DNA from: UBA961 sp014191195
Lineage (GTDB): Bacteria > Bacteroidota > Ignavibacteria > Kapaibacteriales > UBA961
DNA length: 64,000 nucleotides
Assembly (NCBI GenBank): GCA_964204605.1
Contig: OZ123195.1
Coordinates: 1,860,001 to 1,924,000, forward strand
Reading direction: 5' to 3'
The translations under genes were made by a program, and so were the position numbers. The notes under the pieces were generated by a model. That model ran no database searches and was not told the origin of the DNA. It was given only the letters and a program-made list of their open reading frames with translations. Of the stretch, positions 47,756 to 56,640 are shown piece after piece; position 1 is the first letter of the stretch, and each line of letters opens with the position of its first letter.

Positions 47756-49645
47756 TTATTTATCATCAACTATGGTATAATCTGCTTCTTCTGCATTACT
47801 TTGGTCATCGGATTGAGGCTCTTGTTGAGCAGAAGGTTCATTTGCGCTTGCATTTTGATACATTTGGGTTGAAGTTTCGCTCCAAAGTTTATTCAGAGCA
47901 TCCATAGCTGGGCGTATATCATCGGCATTATTTTTAATAGCATCAGCCAATCTCTCTTTTGCAGATTCAATACTTGCTTTTGCATCTGCAGGCATTTTAT
48001 CTCCAAGTTCTGATAATTGTTTATCTGTAGAATACACTAAATTATCAGCTTGATTGCGTAGTTCTATCTCTTCTTTACGCTTTTTGTCTTCGGTAGCATG
48101 TTCTTGAGCATCTCTTTTCATTTTTTCAATTTCATCTTTTTCTAATCCGCTAGATGAAGTAATTCTGATATTTTGTTCTTTATTTGATGCTTTATCTTTG
48201 GCCGAAACATGTAGAATTCCATTAGCATCAATGTCAAATGTAACTTCAACTTGAGGTATGCCACGCGGAGCTGGAGGAATTCCATCTAAGTGAAATCTTC
48301 CAAGTGAGCGATTATCCTTCGCCATTGGTCGTTCGCCTTGTAGAATATGAATTTCTACTGATGTTTGGCTATCGGTTGCTGTAGAATATGTTTCTGTTTT
48401 CTTGGTTGGTATTGTAGTATTAGCCTGAATCATAGGCGTCATTACTCCACCCATAGTTTCAATACCTAAATTTAATGGAGTAACATCTAATAATAATACA
48501 TCTGTTACATCACCTGCTAATACACCACCTTGAATTGCAGCACCAACTGCAACTACTTCATCAGGATTGACACCTTTAGATGGTTCTTTGCCAAAGAAAT
48601 TTTTCACAATTTCTTGTACTTTAGGCATACGAGTAGAACCACCAACTAAAATCACATCATCTATCTGTGATGGTGTCATTTTTGCATCTTTTAATGCTTG
48701 TTCGCAAGGAGTTAATGTTGCGTCAAACAAATCAGAGCACATTGATTCAAATTTAGCTCTTGTGATTGTAACATTTAAATGCTTAGCACCATCTGCATTT
48801 GCGGTAATAAATGGTAGATTTACCTCTGTTTGAAGCATTTGAGATAATTCGATTTTGGCTTTTTCAGCTGCTTCGCGCAGGCGTTGTAAAGCCATAGGAT
48901 CTTTTCGTAAATCAATTTTTTCTTGTCTGTTAAATTCATCTGCTAGAAAATCAATAATTCTTTGGTCAAAATTATCACCACCAAGATGAGTATCGCCATT
49001 TGTTGATTTTACTTGAAAAACACCATCGCCTAATTCAAGGATGGAAACATCAAAAGTACCACCACCAAAATCATATACAGCAATTGTAATATTTTTATCT
49101 TTTTTATCTAAGCCATAAGCAAGTGCAGCAGCGGTTGGTTCATTTATAATACGTTTTACATTTAAACCTGCAATTTCTCCTGCATCTTTGGTGGCTTGGC
49201 GTTGAGCATCATTAAAATATGCTGGCACAGTAATAACTGCATCAGTTACTTTAGTTCCTAAATAATCTTCTGCCGTTTGTTTCATTTTTTGAAGAATCAT
49301 TGCAGAAATTTCAGGTGGTGTGTATAAACGACCATCAATCTCTACATGCGCACCATTGTTTTCACCAGATTTAACTGTATAAGGCACAAGTTTTGATTCT
49401 TCACCAACTTCATCAATTCTACGTCCCATAAACCTTTTAACTGAGTAAACAGTATTTTTGGGATTAGTAACAGCTTGACGCTTGGCTTGTTGTCCAACTA
49501 AACGCTCACCATTTTTTGTAAAACCCACTACAGATGGGGTTGTACGAGTTCCTTCACTGTTTGCAATAACGATTGGCTGTCCGTTTTCCATTACCGAAAC
49601 ACATGAATTTGTAGTTCCTAAGTCTATTCCAATGGTTTTTCCCAT
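47756..49645 (-). CDS. dnaK: Chaperone DnaK (Hsp70)
   Basis: 629 residues. Nucleotide-binding domain with GIDLGTTNSCVSVMENGQP, ITVPAYFNDAQRQATKDAGE and AVYDFGGGTFDVSIL; then VGGSTRMPKVQEIV; then the substrate domain with DVTPLNLGIETMGGVMTPMI; and a C-terminal tail ending EADYTIVDDK, close to the usual EEVD-like end. It lies downstream of hsp20, an uncommon partner, and no CIRCE element or grpE/dnaJ is present beside it. Confidence 0.97.
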   Translation of the reverse strand: MGKTIGIDLGTTNSCVSVMENGQPIVIANSEGTRTTPSVVGFTKNGERLVGQQAKRQAVTNPKNTVYSVKRFMGRRIDEVGEESKLVPYTVKSGENNGAHVEIDGRLYTPPEISAMILQKMKQTAEDYLGTKVTDAVITVPAYFNDAQRQATKDAGEIAGLNVKRIINEPTAAALAYGLDKKDKNITIAVYDFGGGTFDVSILELGDGVFQVKSTNGDTHLGGDNFDQRIIDFLADEFNRQEKIDLRKDPMALQRLREAAEKAKIELSQMLQTEVNLPFITANADGAKHLNVTITRAKFESMCSDLFDATLTPCEQALKDAKMTPSQIDDVILVGGSTRMPKVQEIVKNFFGKEPSKGVNPDEVVAVGAAIQGGVLAGDVTDVLLLDVTPLNLGIETMGGVMTPMIQANTTIPTKKTETYSTATDSQTSVEIHILQGERPMAKDNRSLGRFHLDGIPPAPRGIPQVEVTFDIDANGILHVSAKDKASNKEQNIRITSSSGLEKDEIEKMKRDAQEHATEDKKRKEEIELRNQADNLVYSTDKQLSELGDKMPADAKASIESAKERLADAIKNNADDIRPAMDALNKLWSETSTQMYQNASANEPSAQQEPQSDDQSNAEEADYTIVDDK

Positions 49646-49740
49646 GGCGATTTCTCCATTTATAAAAAATATGTAAAAACTCTAAAGTATTCGGGGTTAA
49701 GGATTAACAGTATCTCTGCAATCCCTAAACCTTAACACTT
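49646..49740 (-). promoter_or_regulatory. hsp20-dnaK spacer with inverted repeat
   Basis: 95 bases holding the 7-bp inverted repeat GTTAAGG (49696-49702) / CCTTAAC (49730-49736), with a nested GGATT/AATCC pair. No T run follows on the minus strand, so this is not a normal terminator. It may set the ratio of the two chaperone messages by attenuating or processing the transcript; this is inference. Confidence 0.35.
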
Positions 49741-50181
49741 TTATGCTATCTCAACCGTAATCTCTTTTGGCTTAATTGGTTCGGATTTAGGTAAAGATAT
49801 TTCTAAAATACCATTCGTAAAATCTGCTTTAATCGAACTTGATTGTATATGATCTGGTACAGTAAATGTTCGATGAAATGTTCCGTAAAAGCATTCCATT
49901 CGAACAAAGTTTTTGTCTTGTATTTGCTCGGATTTTTTCTTTTCACCAGTAATCGATAAGGTGTTATCCTCACTTATCGAAATTTTAATATCTTCCTTTT
50001 GTACACCAGGTAATTCAGCATGGATAATAAAGGCTTGCTCTGTTTCTGAAATATTCATTCTAGGTGAAAATGCTACCTGATTATTAGCAGAAGCATTCTT
50101 TTGTAAATCTGTGATCAAAGTATTCATATGATGTGAAATCGCATCAAAACCAGTAAATGGCTCATATTTTACCATTCTCAT
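49741..50181 (-). CDS. Small heat-shock protein, Hsp20 family
   Basis: 146 residues. Alpha-crystallin domain with FSPRMNISETEQAFIIHAEL, GVQKEDIKISISEDNTLSIT and the conserved A-x-L-x-N-G-x-L-like segment FTNGILEISLPKSEPI. Such proteins bind unfolding clients and pass them to DnaK, which is encoded directly downstream and probably on the same transcript. Upstream lies an unusual dyad-rich region. Confidence 0.95.
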   Translation of the reverse strand: MRMVKYEPFTGFDAISHHMNTLITDLQKNASANNQVAFSPRMNISETEQAFIIHAELPGVQKEDIKISISEDNTLSITGEKKKSEQIQDKNFVRMECFYGTFHRTFTVPDHIQSSSIKADFTNGILEISLPKSEPIKPKEITVEIA

Positions 50182-50512
50182 TGTTGTATCCTTTAATGTA
50201 TTATAAAATCAACTCTCCGATTACAGTGGTGAAAAGGTAATCAGGAGAAATAAATGAGAACTTGCGCAAGTTCAAAAGCCTCTTATACGAAATACGTGCC
50301 AATCCATATATTGGCGTTTATTTTGACATCTTTGCAGATTTCATGGCAGTAATAAGACATTTTGCCAAAACATTTTGCTAATCTTGTCATTAGCGGTGTG
50401 TCATTATGGCATTATAATCAGACATTATGTCTTATTTCATTTATAACTTGAATTGATATATTCTCAGTAATTTTGCACAGTTAATTTTTTATATGAATCA
50501 TCAGGCATACAT
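50182..50512. promoter_or_regulatory. Dyad-rich control region between hsp20 and ispF
   Basis: 331 bases with no gene and at least four symmetrical elements: a hairpin with 11 pairs and one bulge (50214-50248; arms TCTCCGATTAC and GTAATCAGGAGA), a perfect 16-base palindrome GAACTTGCGCAAGTTC (50258-50273), GCCAAT-N6-ATTGGC (50298-50315), and AGACATTATGTCT (50420-50432). TGTCATTA is repeated at 50385 and 50399, and GACAT occurs at 50325 and 50356. No CIRCE (TTAGCACTC-N9-GAGTGCTAA) is seen. Confidence 0.6.
50448..50475 (+). promoter_or_regulatory. Likely promoter of ispF
   Basis: TTG (50448-50450), 17 bases, then TAATTTTG (50468-50475), within the loose Bacteroidota range. Start of transcription would be near 50482, 30 bases before the ispF ATG. 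Confidence 0.5.
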
Positions 50513-50989
50513 ATGGTTGGCATAGGTTATGATGTCCATAAATTACAGGAAGGTGAATCCTTAGTATTAGGTGGAATAGATATTGATTCTCCTTTGGGTA
50601 CTATTGCCCATAGTGATGGAGATGTTATTCTTCACGCTTTATGTGATGCTTTATTTGGTGCAGCTGGCCTTGGTGATATTGGCGAGCATTTTCCAGATAC
50701 TGACCCTCGCTTTAAAAATGCCCCAAGCAAGGTATTCTTAGAATATGCAATAGCCTTACTAAGGGAGCATGGTTATAAGCCTATAAATATTGATATTTCT
50801 TTGATATTAGAGGCTCCAAAAATTAAGCCGTATAAGGATGCCATGAGAAAAGAAATAGCATCGCTATGTAATCTACCATATCAAAGAGTATCTGTAAAAG
50901 CTACAACCAATGAAAAAATTGGTTTTGCCGGTAGATTAGAAGGAGTAGCTGCTATGTGTGTATGTATGATTGAATCTATTCATGAGTAA
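50513..50989 (+). CDS. ispF: 2-C-methyl-D-erythritol 2,4-cyclodiphosphate synthase
   Basis: 158 residues, fifth step of the MEP isoprenoid pathway. Metal ligands Asp7, His9 and His41 lie in GIGYDVHKL and HSDGDVILHAL; DIGEHFPDTDPRFKNA and VSVKATTNEKIGFAGRLEG (CDP/substrate site) are intact. The pathway feeds carotenoid and undecaprenyl carriers used elsewhere in this window. It overlaps the next gene by 8 bases. Confidence 0.96.
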   Translation: MVGIGYDVHKLQEGESLVLGGIDIDSPLGTIAHSDGDVILHALCDALFGAAGLGDIGEHFPDTDPRFKNAPSKVFLEYAIALLREHGYKPINIDISLILEAPKIKPYKDAMRKEIASLCNLPYQRVSVKATTNEKIGFAGRLEGVAAMCVCMIESIHE

Positions 50990-51977
50990 AAGAATGAACC
51001 CTATAAAAATTGCTGTTATTGGTATTGGACATCTTGGTTTTATACATGCTAAGCTATTAAAGAATGTAGATTATGCAGAATTATCTGGATTTTTTGAACT
51101 TAATGATGAAAGAGCTCAATATATTGTTCAAGAATTGGGTATTTATAGATTTGAATCATTACAACAAGCTATAGATAATAGTGATGCAATTATTATAGCT
51201 TCTCCAACTTCAGTGCATTTTGACATTGCATATAAAGTTCTTGAAGCTAATAAGCATTGTTTTATAGAAAAACCAATTACCGCTACTTATCAAGAAGCAG
51301 TTGAATTAATAGAACTTGCAAAAAAGAAAGGAGTAATTGTTCAAGTAGGTCATGTAGAACGATTCAATCCAGCATTATTAGCATTACAATCATATTCAAT
51401 TGAACCATTATTTATAGAGGCTCATAGATTATCGCAATTTAAGCCAAGAGCAACTGATGTATCTGTTATTCATGATTTAATGATTCATGATATTGATATT
51501 ATTCTTTGGCTTGCAGCATCAAAAGTTAAAAACGTAGAAGCTAATGCAGTATCGGTACTTACAGAAACAGCTGATATAGCAAACGCACGTATAAGTTTTG
51601 AAAACGGATGTGTAGCAAATATAACTGCATCAAGGATTTCTGCTCAACCAATGAGAAAAATGAGAATTTTCCAGAAAAGCGCATATCTGTCTCTCGATTT
51701 TGCAAAACCTTCTGTTGATGTATATAGATTAAAAGAAGATAAAGAAGACCTAGATTCCAGCATTCCAGCAATGATGTTAGGCCAAATTGATTTAGGTTCA
51801 ATAAGTAAATCTATTGTCTTTGAACAACCAACTATTCCACAAATAAATGCCATTGCAGAGGAACATATAGCATTTGTAAAAGCAATTAAAGGAGAAATAC
51901 CAGTGGCAGTTAGTGCATTTGATGCAGCAGAAGCATTAAGAATTGCTGAATTAATTGTAGAAAAATCTACTCAATAA
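50982..51977 (+). CDS. Gfo/Idh/MocA family oxidoreductase
   Basis: 331 residues from the ATG at 50982, overlapping the ispF stop (ATGAGTAA); a second ATG at 50994 is possible. NAD(P)-binding IKIAVIGIGHLGFIHAKLL at the N-terminus, the EKPITATYQEAVELIELAKK block (catalytic lysine environment), then GHVERFNPALLAL and the DLMIHDIDIILWLA segment with a typical His. The substrate cannot be told; many such enzymes act on sugars or UDP-sugars. It converges on the nitrilase gene with a 2-base gap. Confidence 0.85.
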   Translation: MSKRMNPIKIAVIGIGHLGFIHAKLLKNVDYAELSGFFELNDERAQYIVQELGIYRFESLQQAIDNSDAIIIASPTSVHFDIAYKVLEANKHCFIEKPITATYQEAVELIELAKKKGVIVQVGHVERFNPALLALQSYSIEPLFIEAHRLSQFKPRATDVSVIHDLMIHDIDIILWLAASKVKNVEANAVSVLTETADIANARISFENGCVANITASRISAQPMRKMRIFQKSAYLSLDFAKPSVDVYRLKEDKEDLDSSIPAMMLGQIDLGSISKSIVFEQPTIPQINAIAEEHIAFVKAIKGEIPVAVSAFDAAEALRIAELIVEKSTQ

Positions 51978-51979
51978 TC

Positions 51980-52777
51980 TCATGTATACATATCTGGCCT
52001 ACGATCTAAAAAGATATCGTTTTCGCTATTAAAAGACTTAACTCTTGATTTTTCTGGACTTATCATAGCATATAATACTTCTTCATGCTCAAGTGATGCT
52101 TTTGCTAATATATCGCCCGAATAATCATATATGGCCGATTCACCTCTAAATAGCAATTCTTCTTCAGCATTATGCTCTATACCAGTTCTATTAGCTACAA
52201 TCATATATACTTTATTTTCGATTGCCCTAGCTGGAAATACCTTTCCTGATAATGTTGTCACTAAATTAGCTGGACATATAATCGCATCGGCTCCTTGCAA
52301 GGCAAGGGTTCTAGCAGCTTCAGGAAAACGCCAATCATAACAAATCATTATTCCCAATCGAATATCCATGTTTTGTTCATAAACAGTAAAAAAACCTGTA
52401 TTTCCTGGTAAAAAACAGTATTTCTCTTTATAAAAAAGATGTGTTTTTCTATATACTTTAGATTCTTGTGCTTTAGGCATAAATATACCCGCAGAATTAT
52501 ATATACCCTCATTTGTTAATTCTGGAAATCCCAAGACAATGATCCTCTTTTCAGTGCTGGCTCTCTTCTGGAGTTCAAGCAAATCCTTATGTTTATTCCA
52601 TTCCATAGCATGGGGAGCTAAAGAATGACTATCAGTAAAAAAATACCCACTTGTTGCTAATTCAGGAAACACAATAATATCTGATTGTACAGAATCTAGA
52701 TATGCGTGTATCGTTTCAATATTAGAAATTGTATGTGCAAATTTTGGGGCAAATTGAATAATTGAGATAGAAATCAT
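51980..52777 (-). CDS. Carbon-nitrogen hydrolase (nitrilase superfamily)
   Basis: 265 residues from MISISIIQFAPKF at 52777; the upstream TTG-started frame adds 14 residues that lack homology features. The catalytic triad Glu39 (VFPELATSGY), Lys111 (VYRKTHLF) and Cys146 (GIMICYDWRFPEAAR) is intact. Family members hydrolyse amides or carbamoyl compounds; the preference is not evident. It is a single gene, divergent from the small CcoI-N-like gene. Confidence 0.85.
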   Translation of the reverse strand: MISISIIQFAPKFAHTISNIETIHAYLDSVQSDIIVFPELATSGYFFTDSHSLAPHAMEWNKHKDLLELQKRASTEKRIIVLGFPELTNEGIYNSAGIFMPKAQESKVYRKTHLFYKEKYCFLPGNTGFFTVYEQNMDIRLGIMICYDWRFPEAARTLALQGADAIICPANLVTTLSGKVFPARAIENKVYMIVANRTGIEHNAEEELLFRGESAIYDYSGDILAKASLEHEEVLYAMISPEKSRVKSFNSENDIFLDRRPDMYT

Positions 52778-52867
52778 AAGATGCTTTTTTATGTATTCAG
52801 GAAATAAACTGCATGACAAATATCATTGTATTATGATGCTATATCATAGAATTTTGTATCGATCATA

Positions 52868-53092
52868 ATGGATAATGCAATGAAAAAAACAGTTCTACAA
52901 TCAATACTTCATATAATCTCACATTGCGGTGATATGTACAATGATAATGCAATTTATGATGGTAATGTATTTTTTTGTCGCCAGGGATGTAAAACTGTCT
53001 ATCAACTATTACAAAATAATAATCTTTGTGGTTATTATGCTGTAGATGGATCAGAAATACATTCATTAAAAAATTATCTACTAAATCAATAA
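52868..53092 (+). CDS. Free-standing CcoI/FixI N-terminal metal-binding-like domain
   Basis: 74 residues (a Met at codon 5 may also start). SHCGDMYNDNAIYDGNVFFC followed by RQGCKTVYQLLQNNNLCGYY matches the N-terminal metal-binding domain of the cbb3-oxidase copper ATPase CcoI/FixI (Pfam PF12156 pattern: CxHCG, FCCxGC, VY-LL, L-YY). The stop follows directly and the ATPase is absent; ccoS starts 44 bases later. The first Cys of CxHC is missing and FCC reads FCR, leaving three usual Cys positions. It may be a functional copper-handling domain or a remnant of a lost ccoI. Recognised by pattern, so moderate certainty. Confidence 0.6.
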   Translation: MDNAMKKTVLQSILHIISHCGDMYNDNAIYDGNVFFCRQGCKTVYQLLQNNNLCGYYAVDGSEIHSLKNYLLNQ

Positions 53093-53136
53093 GTCGATTT
53101 GCATATTTAGATGATATCTCTATTGCAGAAACAATA

Positions 53137-53322
53137 ATGGAAGTATTATATCTTATAATTGGAATAAGTGTACTAATTGCTGCGGGCTTTTTAATTGCTT
53201 TTTGTTGGGCGGTATACAACGGACAATTTGATGACAGAGTAAACCCTTCTATTCGGATATTGTTTGAAGATCTAGCAGAAAAAAATAAGGGGTCTGACCA
53301 TAATCAAACCCCATCATCTTAA
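53137..53322 (+). CDS. ccoS: cbb3-type cytochrome oxidase assembly protein CcoS
   Basis: 61 residues. A single membrane helix (VLYLIIGISVLIAAGFLIAF) is followed by the CcoS signature CWAVYNGQFDDRVNPSIRIL with FED. CcoS is needed for metal insertion into cbb3 oxidase. The start ATG at 53137 was chosen because family members begin MEVL/MEIL-like; a longer frame to 53026 lacks homology. The stop overlaps the tricorn stop by 4 bases, convergent. No oxidase subunits (ccoNOP) are in the window. Confidence 0.88.
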   Translation: MEVLYLIIGISVLIAAGFLIAFCWAVYNGQFDDRVNPSIRILFEDLAEKNKGSDHNQTPSS

Positions 53323-56300
53323 GGCTTACTTAATTCTTCAACTGCTTTTAATAATTGTCTATCAAAGCCAGATGCACAATCTTCAGGAGTATTTTCTACA
53401 GTAATATCTGGCTCTAATTGATTGTTTTCTAGGTATTTACCATCATTGCCAATTGTACCAACCTGAGGAATACCAAAATACAAAGTTGGATCTATCAGTG
53501 TTTCCCACCATACTGCTGTTGCGGTTCCTGGTACAGGCATACCAATTAATTTTCCAATTCCCAATTGTTTATATGTCCAAGGGAAAAAATGGGCATCAGA
53601 ATAATTTCCTTCGCTCATCAAGACAACTGATTTCCTTTGCCATTTATTTTGTGGTTCACTTCCAATTAATTGTCCGCGTGGCACTAAACGAACATATTGT
53701 TTACCTGATAATAAGGTAGCTAAATCATCATGAAGCCATCCGCCTCCATTAAATCTAGTATCTACGATTATACCTTGTTTATCGGCATGACGGCCTAAAA
53801 TCTCAGAATAAGCGGTTCTAAAACTTTCGCTATTCATTCCCCGTACATGCACATATCCAATTGTTCCTTTAGATACACTATCAACAGTTTTTCTACTATT
53901 TTTTACCCAGCGTTGATATAATAATTCTTCTTGTTCACCAATAGAAATTGGCTTTATTATTTCCTCGAATCTTTTATTTTTTATTGGATCAAACATTGAT
54001 AATAATACTGGTTTACCAATTTTTCTATTCAATAAAATTGATGGATCAATTGAAGATACGATGTCAATTCCATCAATTTTTTCAATAATCATACCTGATA
54101 AAAACTTTGAATTTGGTTTATCCAATGGTGATTTTTCTATGATTTCTACTATTTTCAGACCATTTACTGAATAATTTTCATCATAGAATGCACCTAAAAC
54201 TCCAGATTGATCTCTGATTTCATCAGAATATTGAGCTCTATATCCGCTGCCTGTATGTGATGCATTTAATTCCCCTAATAATTCACTTAATAATTCAGCA
54301 AAGTCATAATTATTAATAATAGAAGGAAGGAATTTTTTGTATTCGATCTTCATTAAATCCCAATCGACACCATGCAAGTTTTCTACATAGAATTTTTTTT
54401 GCACTTGTCTCCAAGCATGTTCAAACATATAGTCTCTTTCTTCGGCAGCATTTAACTCCATTTCTGCTTTAAAAGGAATCACTTTTTGAGTTCCAGAAGA
54501 AGTATCTATTCTTGTAATTTTACCATCAGAAATCACAAATAAATGTTTGCCATCGGGGCTTTGTTCTAATCCACCACCACCGGCCCCAAGTTTGGCTAAT
54601 AGTTTTGTTTCTCTTTCGCGGAATTTTTGCACCCAAATATCATAACCTTTTTCAAATCTGCTTAAATAATACAGTCTTTCTCCGTCTGGCGACAAAACAA
54701 AATCTGCTAAATCAGAAGAATGTATGGTCATTCTTACATTTCTATCTTCTAAACCATTAAAGTCTATTGTTAATGGATCTGCAGCTTTAGGTTTAATATT
54801 TCCTTTATTTCTTTCGGATTCCAATGAATCTTTTTTACGTTGTTCTTCCGGACTTAATCTTTCAGCATTCTCTTTTAGTTTTTGCAATTCAAATTCATCT
54901 TTTGTCATTCTAAATCTATCGAATGCTTCTTGAGTAAGAAAAGTGCCATATACATCATTTTGCGATCCCCATGATCCATGGCTTCTTAAACCTGCTTTAT
55001 CACTTGAATAGGTAAATAATTTTCCATTTTTTGCCCAGCGTGGCCCACCATCATTATACCCACTTTGTGTGATATTTTTGATTGGCCCTTTACCTTGTGC
55101 ATCAATCAATCCAACTTCATCAACCCATCGTGATTTATCTAAAATTGACAATAAAAACCATTGTCCATCTGGAGACCAATCATACCACTGATCGCCATCT
55201 GAATAAGAATAATTATATGTACTATCTACGATAAGTCTAGTTTTCTTTGATATTAGATTATATACTTTCAGGACAACTCTATCTTCTAAATATGCTATTT
55301 CATCACCAGAAGGAGAAAATTTTGGCTGGAATTCTTCTTTTGCAGAAGAAATCAGAGCTTCTTCTTGTAAAACAGTTGATTTAAAGAAAAATGGTTCTTC
55401 TTTTCTTAGTAAAGAACTTCTATAAATATTCCATGATCCATCTCTTTCTCCGGCATATATAAGAGATCTTCCATCTGGAGAAAAGCTAACCGATCTCTCT
55501 TGTTCTGCTGTATTTGTGATACGTTTTGTGATTTCATAATCTACAGATGTTACAAATACTTCTCCACGGACGACAAAAGCGATTTCTTTTCCACTTGGTG
55601 ATAATGACATTTCGGTTGCGCCATTTGTCATTACTTTATATGCTATTGGATTATTCTGAAGATCATTCACTATTTGTATATCAACTTTTTGCGGCTGTTT
55701 TCCTTGTTTGATATCCATTGTATAGATATCGCCATGATAGCCAAAACATAGAATTCCTTCCATAGAAATTGATAAGAATCTAATAGGATGTTTAGAAAAT
55801 CTTGTTATTTGCTCTGTATTTTGGGGTGTATCAATTGGAAATTTCCACACATTAAATGTTCCGGAGCGCTCTGAAAGGAAATAGCAATCTTTATCATCTG
55901 GGCTTAATACCGGATTTCTGTCTTCACCAGCATATGATGTGAGTTTAGTGTGTTTTTTGCTTTGCATATCAACCATCCAAATATCACGTGCAACGGCAGA
56001 TACATGGTGTTTTCTCCAAGAATTTTCATATCCCTTTTTATCATGATAGAATAATACTGTCCCCTTTTTATTACTTATAATATCTTCTGCTGGAGTAGTG
56101 AGAATTTGTTTGGGTTTTGTGCCATTTATTGGAATTGCATATAATTCGGACATAGCACCAGAGGGAAATTGAATATTTTTTGGACTATCCATTCTATGCA
56201 TTGAAACATACACTGATAAGCCATCAGCACTAAATCCCGAAGGATATTCATTTGCATTATGAAATGATATTCTTTTTGAAATACCGCCAGCTGATGAAAC

Positions 56301-56573
56301 AATATATACATCAAAATTTCCATGTCTATCGGAAGCAAAAGCTATTGATTTACCATCTGGAGACCAATTTGGGCTAATATCATAGGCATCATTATTTGTT
56401 AACCTTTCTGCTTTACCTCCCAAAGAAGAACTTATCCATAGATCTCCTTGATATGAAAAACATATACGAGAACCATCAGGAGATATGGATGGATATCGTT
56501 TCCAAGCATCATTTGCATAGATGTCTTGGAATGAAAAAACTATACAGATAAGGAAAAATAAACGTGATATCAT
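53319..56573 (-). CDS. Secreted tricorn-type protease (S41 family)
   Basis: 1084 residues. Signal peptide (about residues 1-20, ending IYA), two WD40-like beta-propeller regions with repeated SPDG units (to about residue 690), then a tricorn core and PDZ region. The active-site candidates Ser772/His773 (NASHTG) and Ser992 (GNYSDAHFF) keep the same spacing (219 residues from His to Ser) as His746/Ser965 of archaeal tricorn; Glu1049 in LENNQLEPD is at the place of Glu1023. Probably cleaves peptides in the periplasm or at the surface. The neighbours give no clue to its substrates. Confidence 0.9.
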   Translation of the reverse strand: MISRLFFLICIVFSFQDIYANDAWKRYPSISPDGSRICFSYQGDLWISSSLGGKAERLTNNDAYDISPNWSPDGKSIAFASDRHGNFDVYIVSSAGGISKRISFHNANEYPSGFSADGLSVYVSMHRMDSPKNIQFPSGAMSELYAIPINGTKPKQILTTPAEDIISNKKGTVLFYHDKKGYENSWRKHHVSAVARDIWMVDMQSKKHTKLTSYAGEDRNPVLSPDDKDCYFLSERSGTFNVWKFPIDTPQNTEQITRFSKHPIRFLSISMEGILCFGYHGDIYTMDIKQGKQPQKVDIQIVNDLQNNPIAYKVMTNGATEMSLSPSGKEIAFVVRGEVFVTSVDYEITKRITNTAEQERSVSFSPDGRSLIYAGERDGSWNIYRSSLLRKEEPFFFKSTVLQEEALISSAKEEFQPKFSPSGDEIAYLEDRVVLKVYNLISKKTRLIVDSTYNYSYSDGDQWYDWSPDGQWFLLSILDKSRWVDEVGLIDAQGKGPIKNITQSGYNDGGPRWAKNGKLFTYSSDKAGLRSHGSWGSQNDVYGTFLTQEAFDRFRMTKDEFELQKLKENAERLSPEEQRKKDSLESERNKGNIKPKAADPLTIDFNGLEDRNVRMTIHSSDLADFVLSPDGERLYYLSRFEKGYDIWVQKFRERETKLLAKLGAGGGGLEQSPDGKHLFVISDGKITRIDTSSGTQKVIPFKAEMELNAAEERDYMFEHAWRQVQKKFYVENLHGVDWDLMKIEYKKFLPSIINNYDFAELLSELLGELNASHTGSGYRAQYSDEIRDQSGVLGAFYDENYSVNGLKIVEIIEKSPLDKPNSKFLSGMIIEKIDGIDIVSSIDPSILLNRKIGKPVLLSMFDPIKNKRFEEIIKPISIGEQEELLYQRWVKNSRKTVDSVSKGTIGYVHVRGMNSESFRTAYSEILGRHADKQGIIVDTRFNGGGWLHDDLATLLSGKQYVRLVPRGQLIGSEPQNKWQRKSVVLMSEGNYSDAHFFPWTYKQLGIGKLIGMPVPGTATAVWWETLIDPTLYFGIPQVGTIGNDGKYLENNQLEPDITVENTPEDCASGFDRQLLKAVEELSKP

Positions 56574-56640
56574 GATACAAACTCTTAATTAACAATGAAT
56601 TGGAATGCAAAATAGTGAATGGATAATATCTAAAACAGAC

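Noticed and set aside
49696..49736. A terminator between hsp20 and dnaK
   Set aside because: The inverted repeat is not followed by a T run on the minus strand.
52863..53219. A 118-codon minus-strand frame opposite the CcoI-N-like gene and ccoS
   Set aside because: Its product is low-complexity with no family resemblance, while both plus-strand genes carry recognisable motifs.
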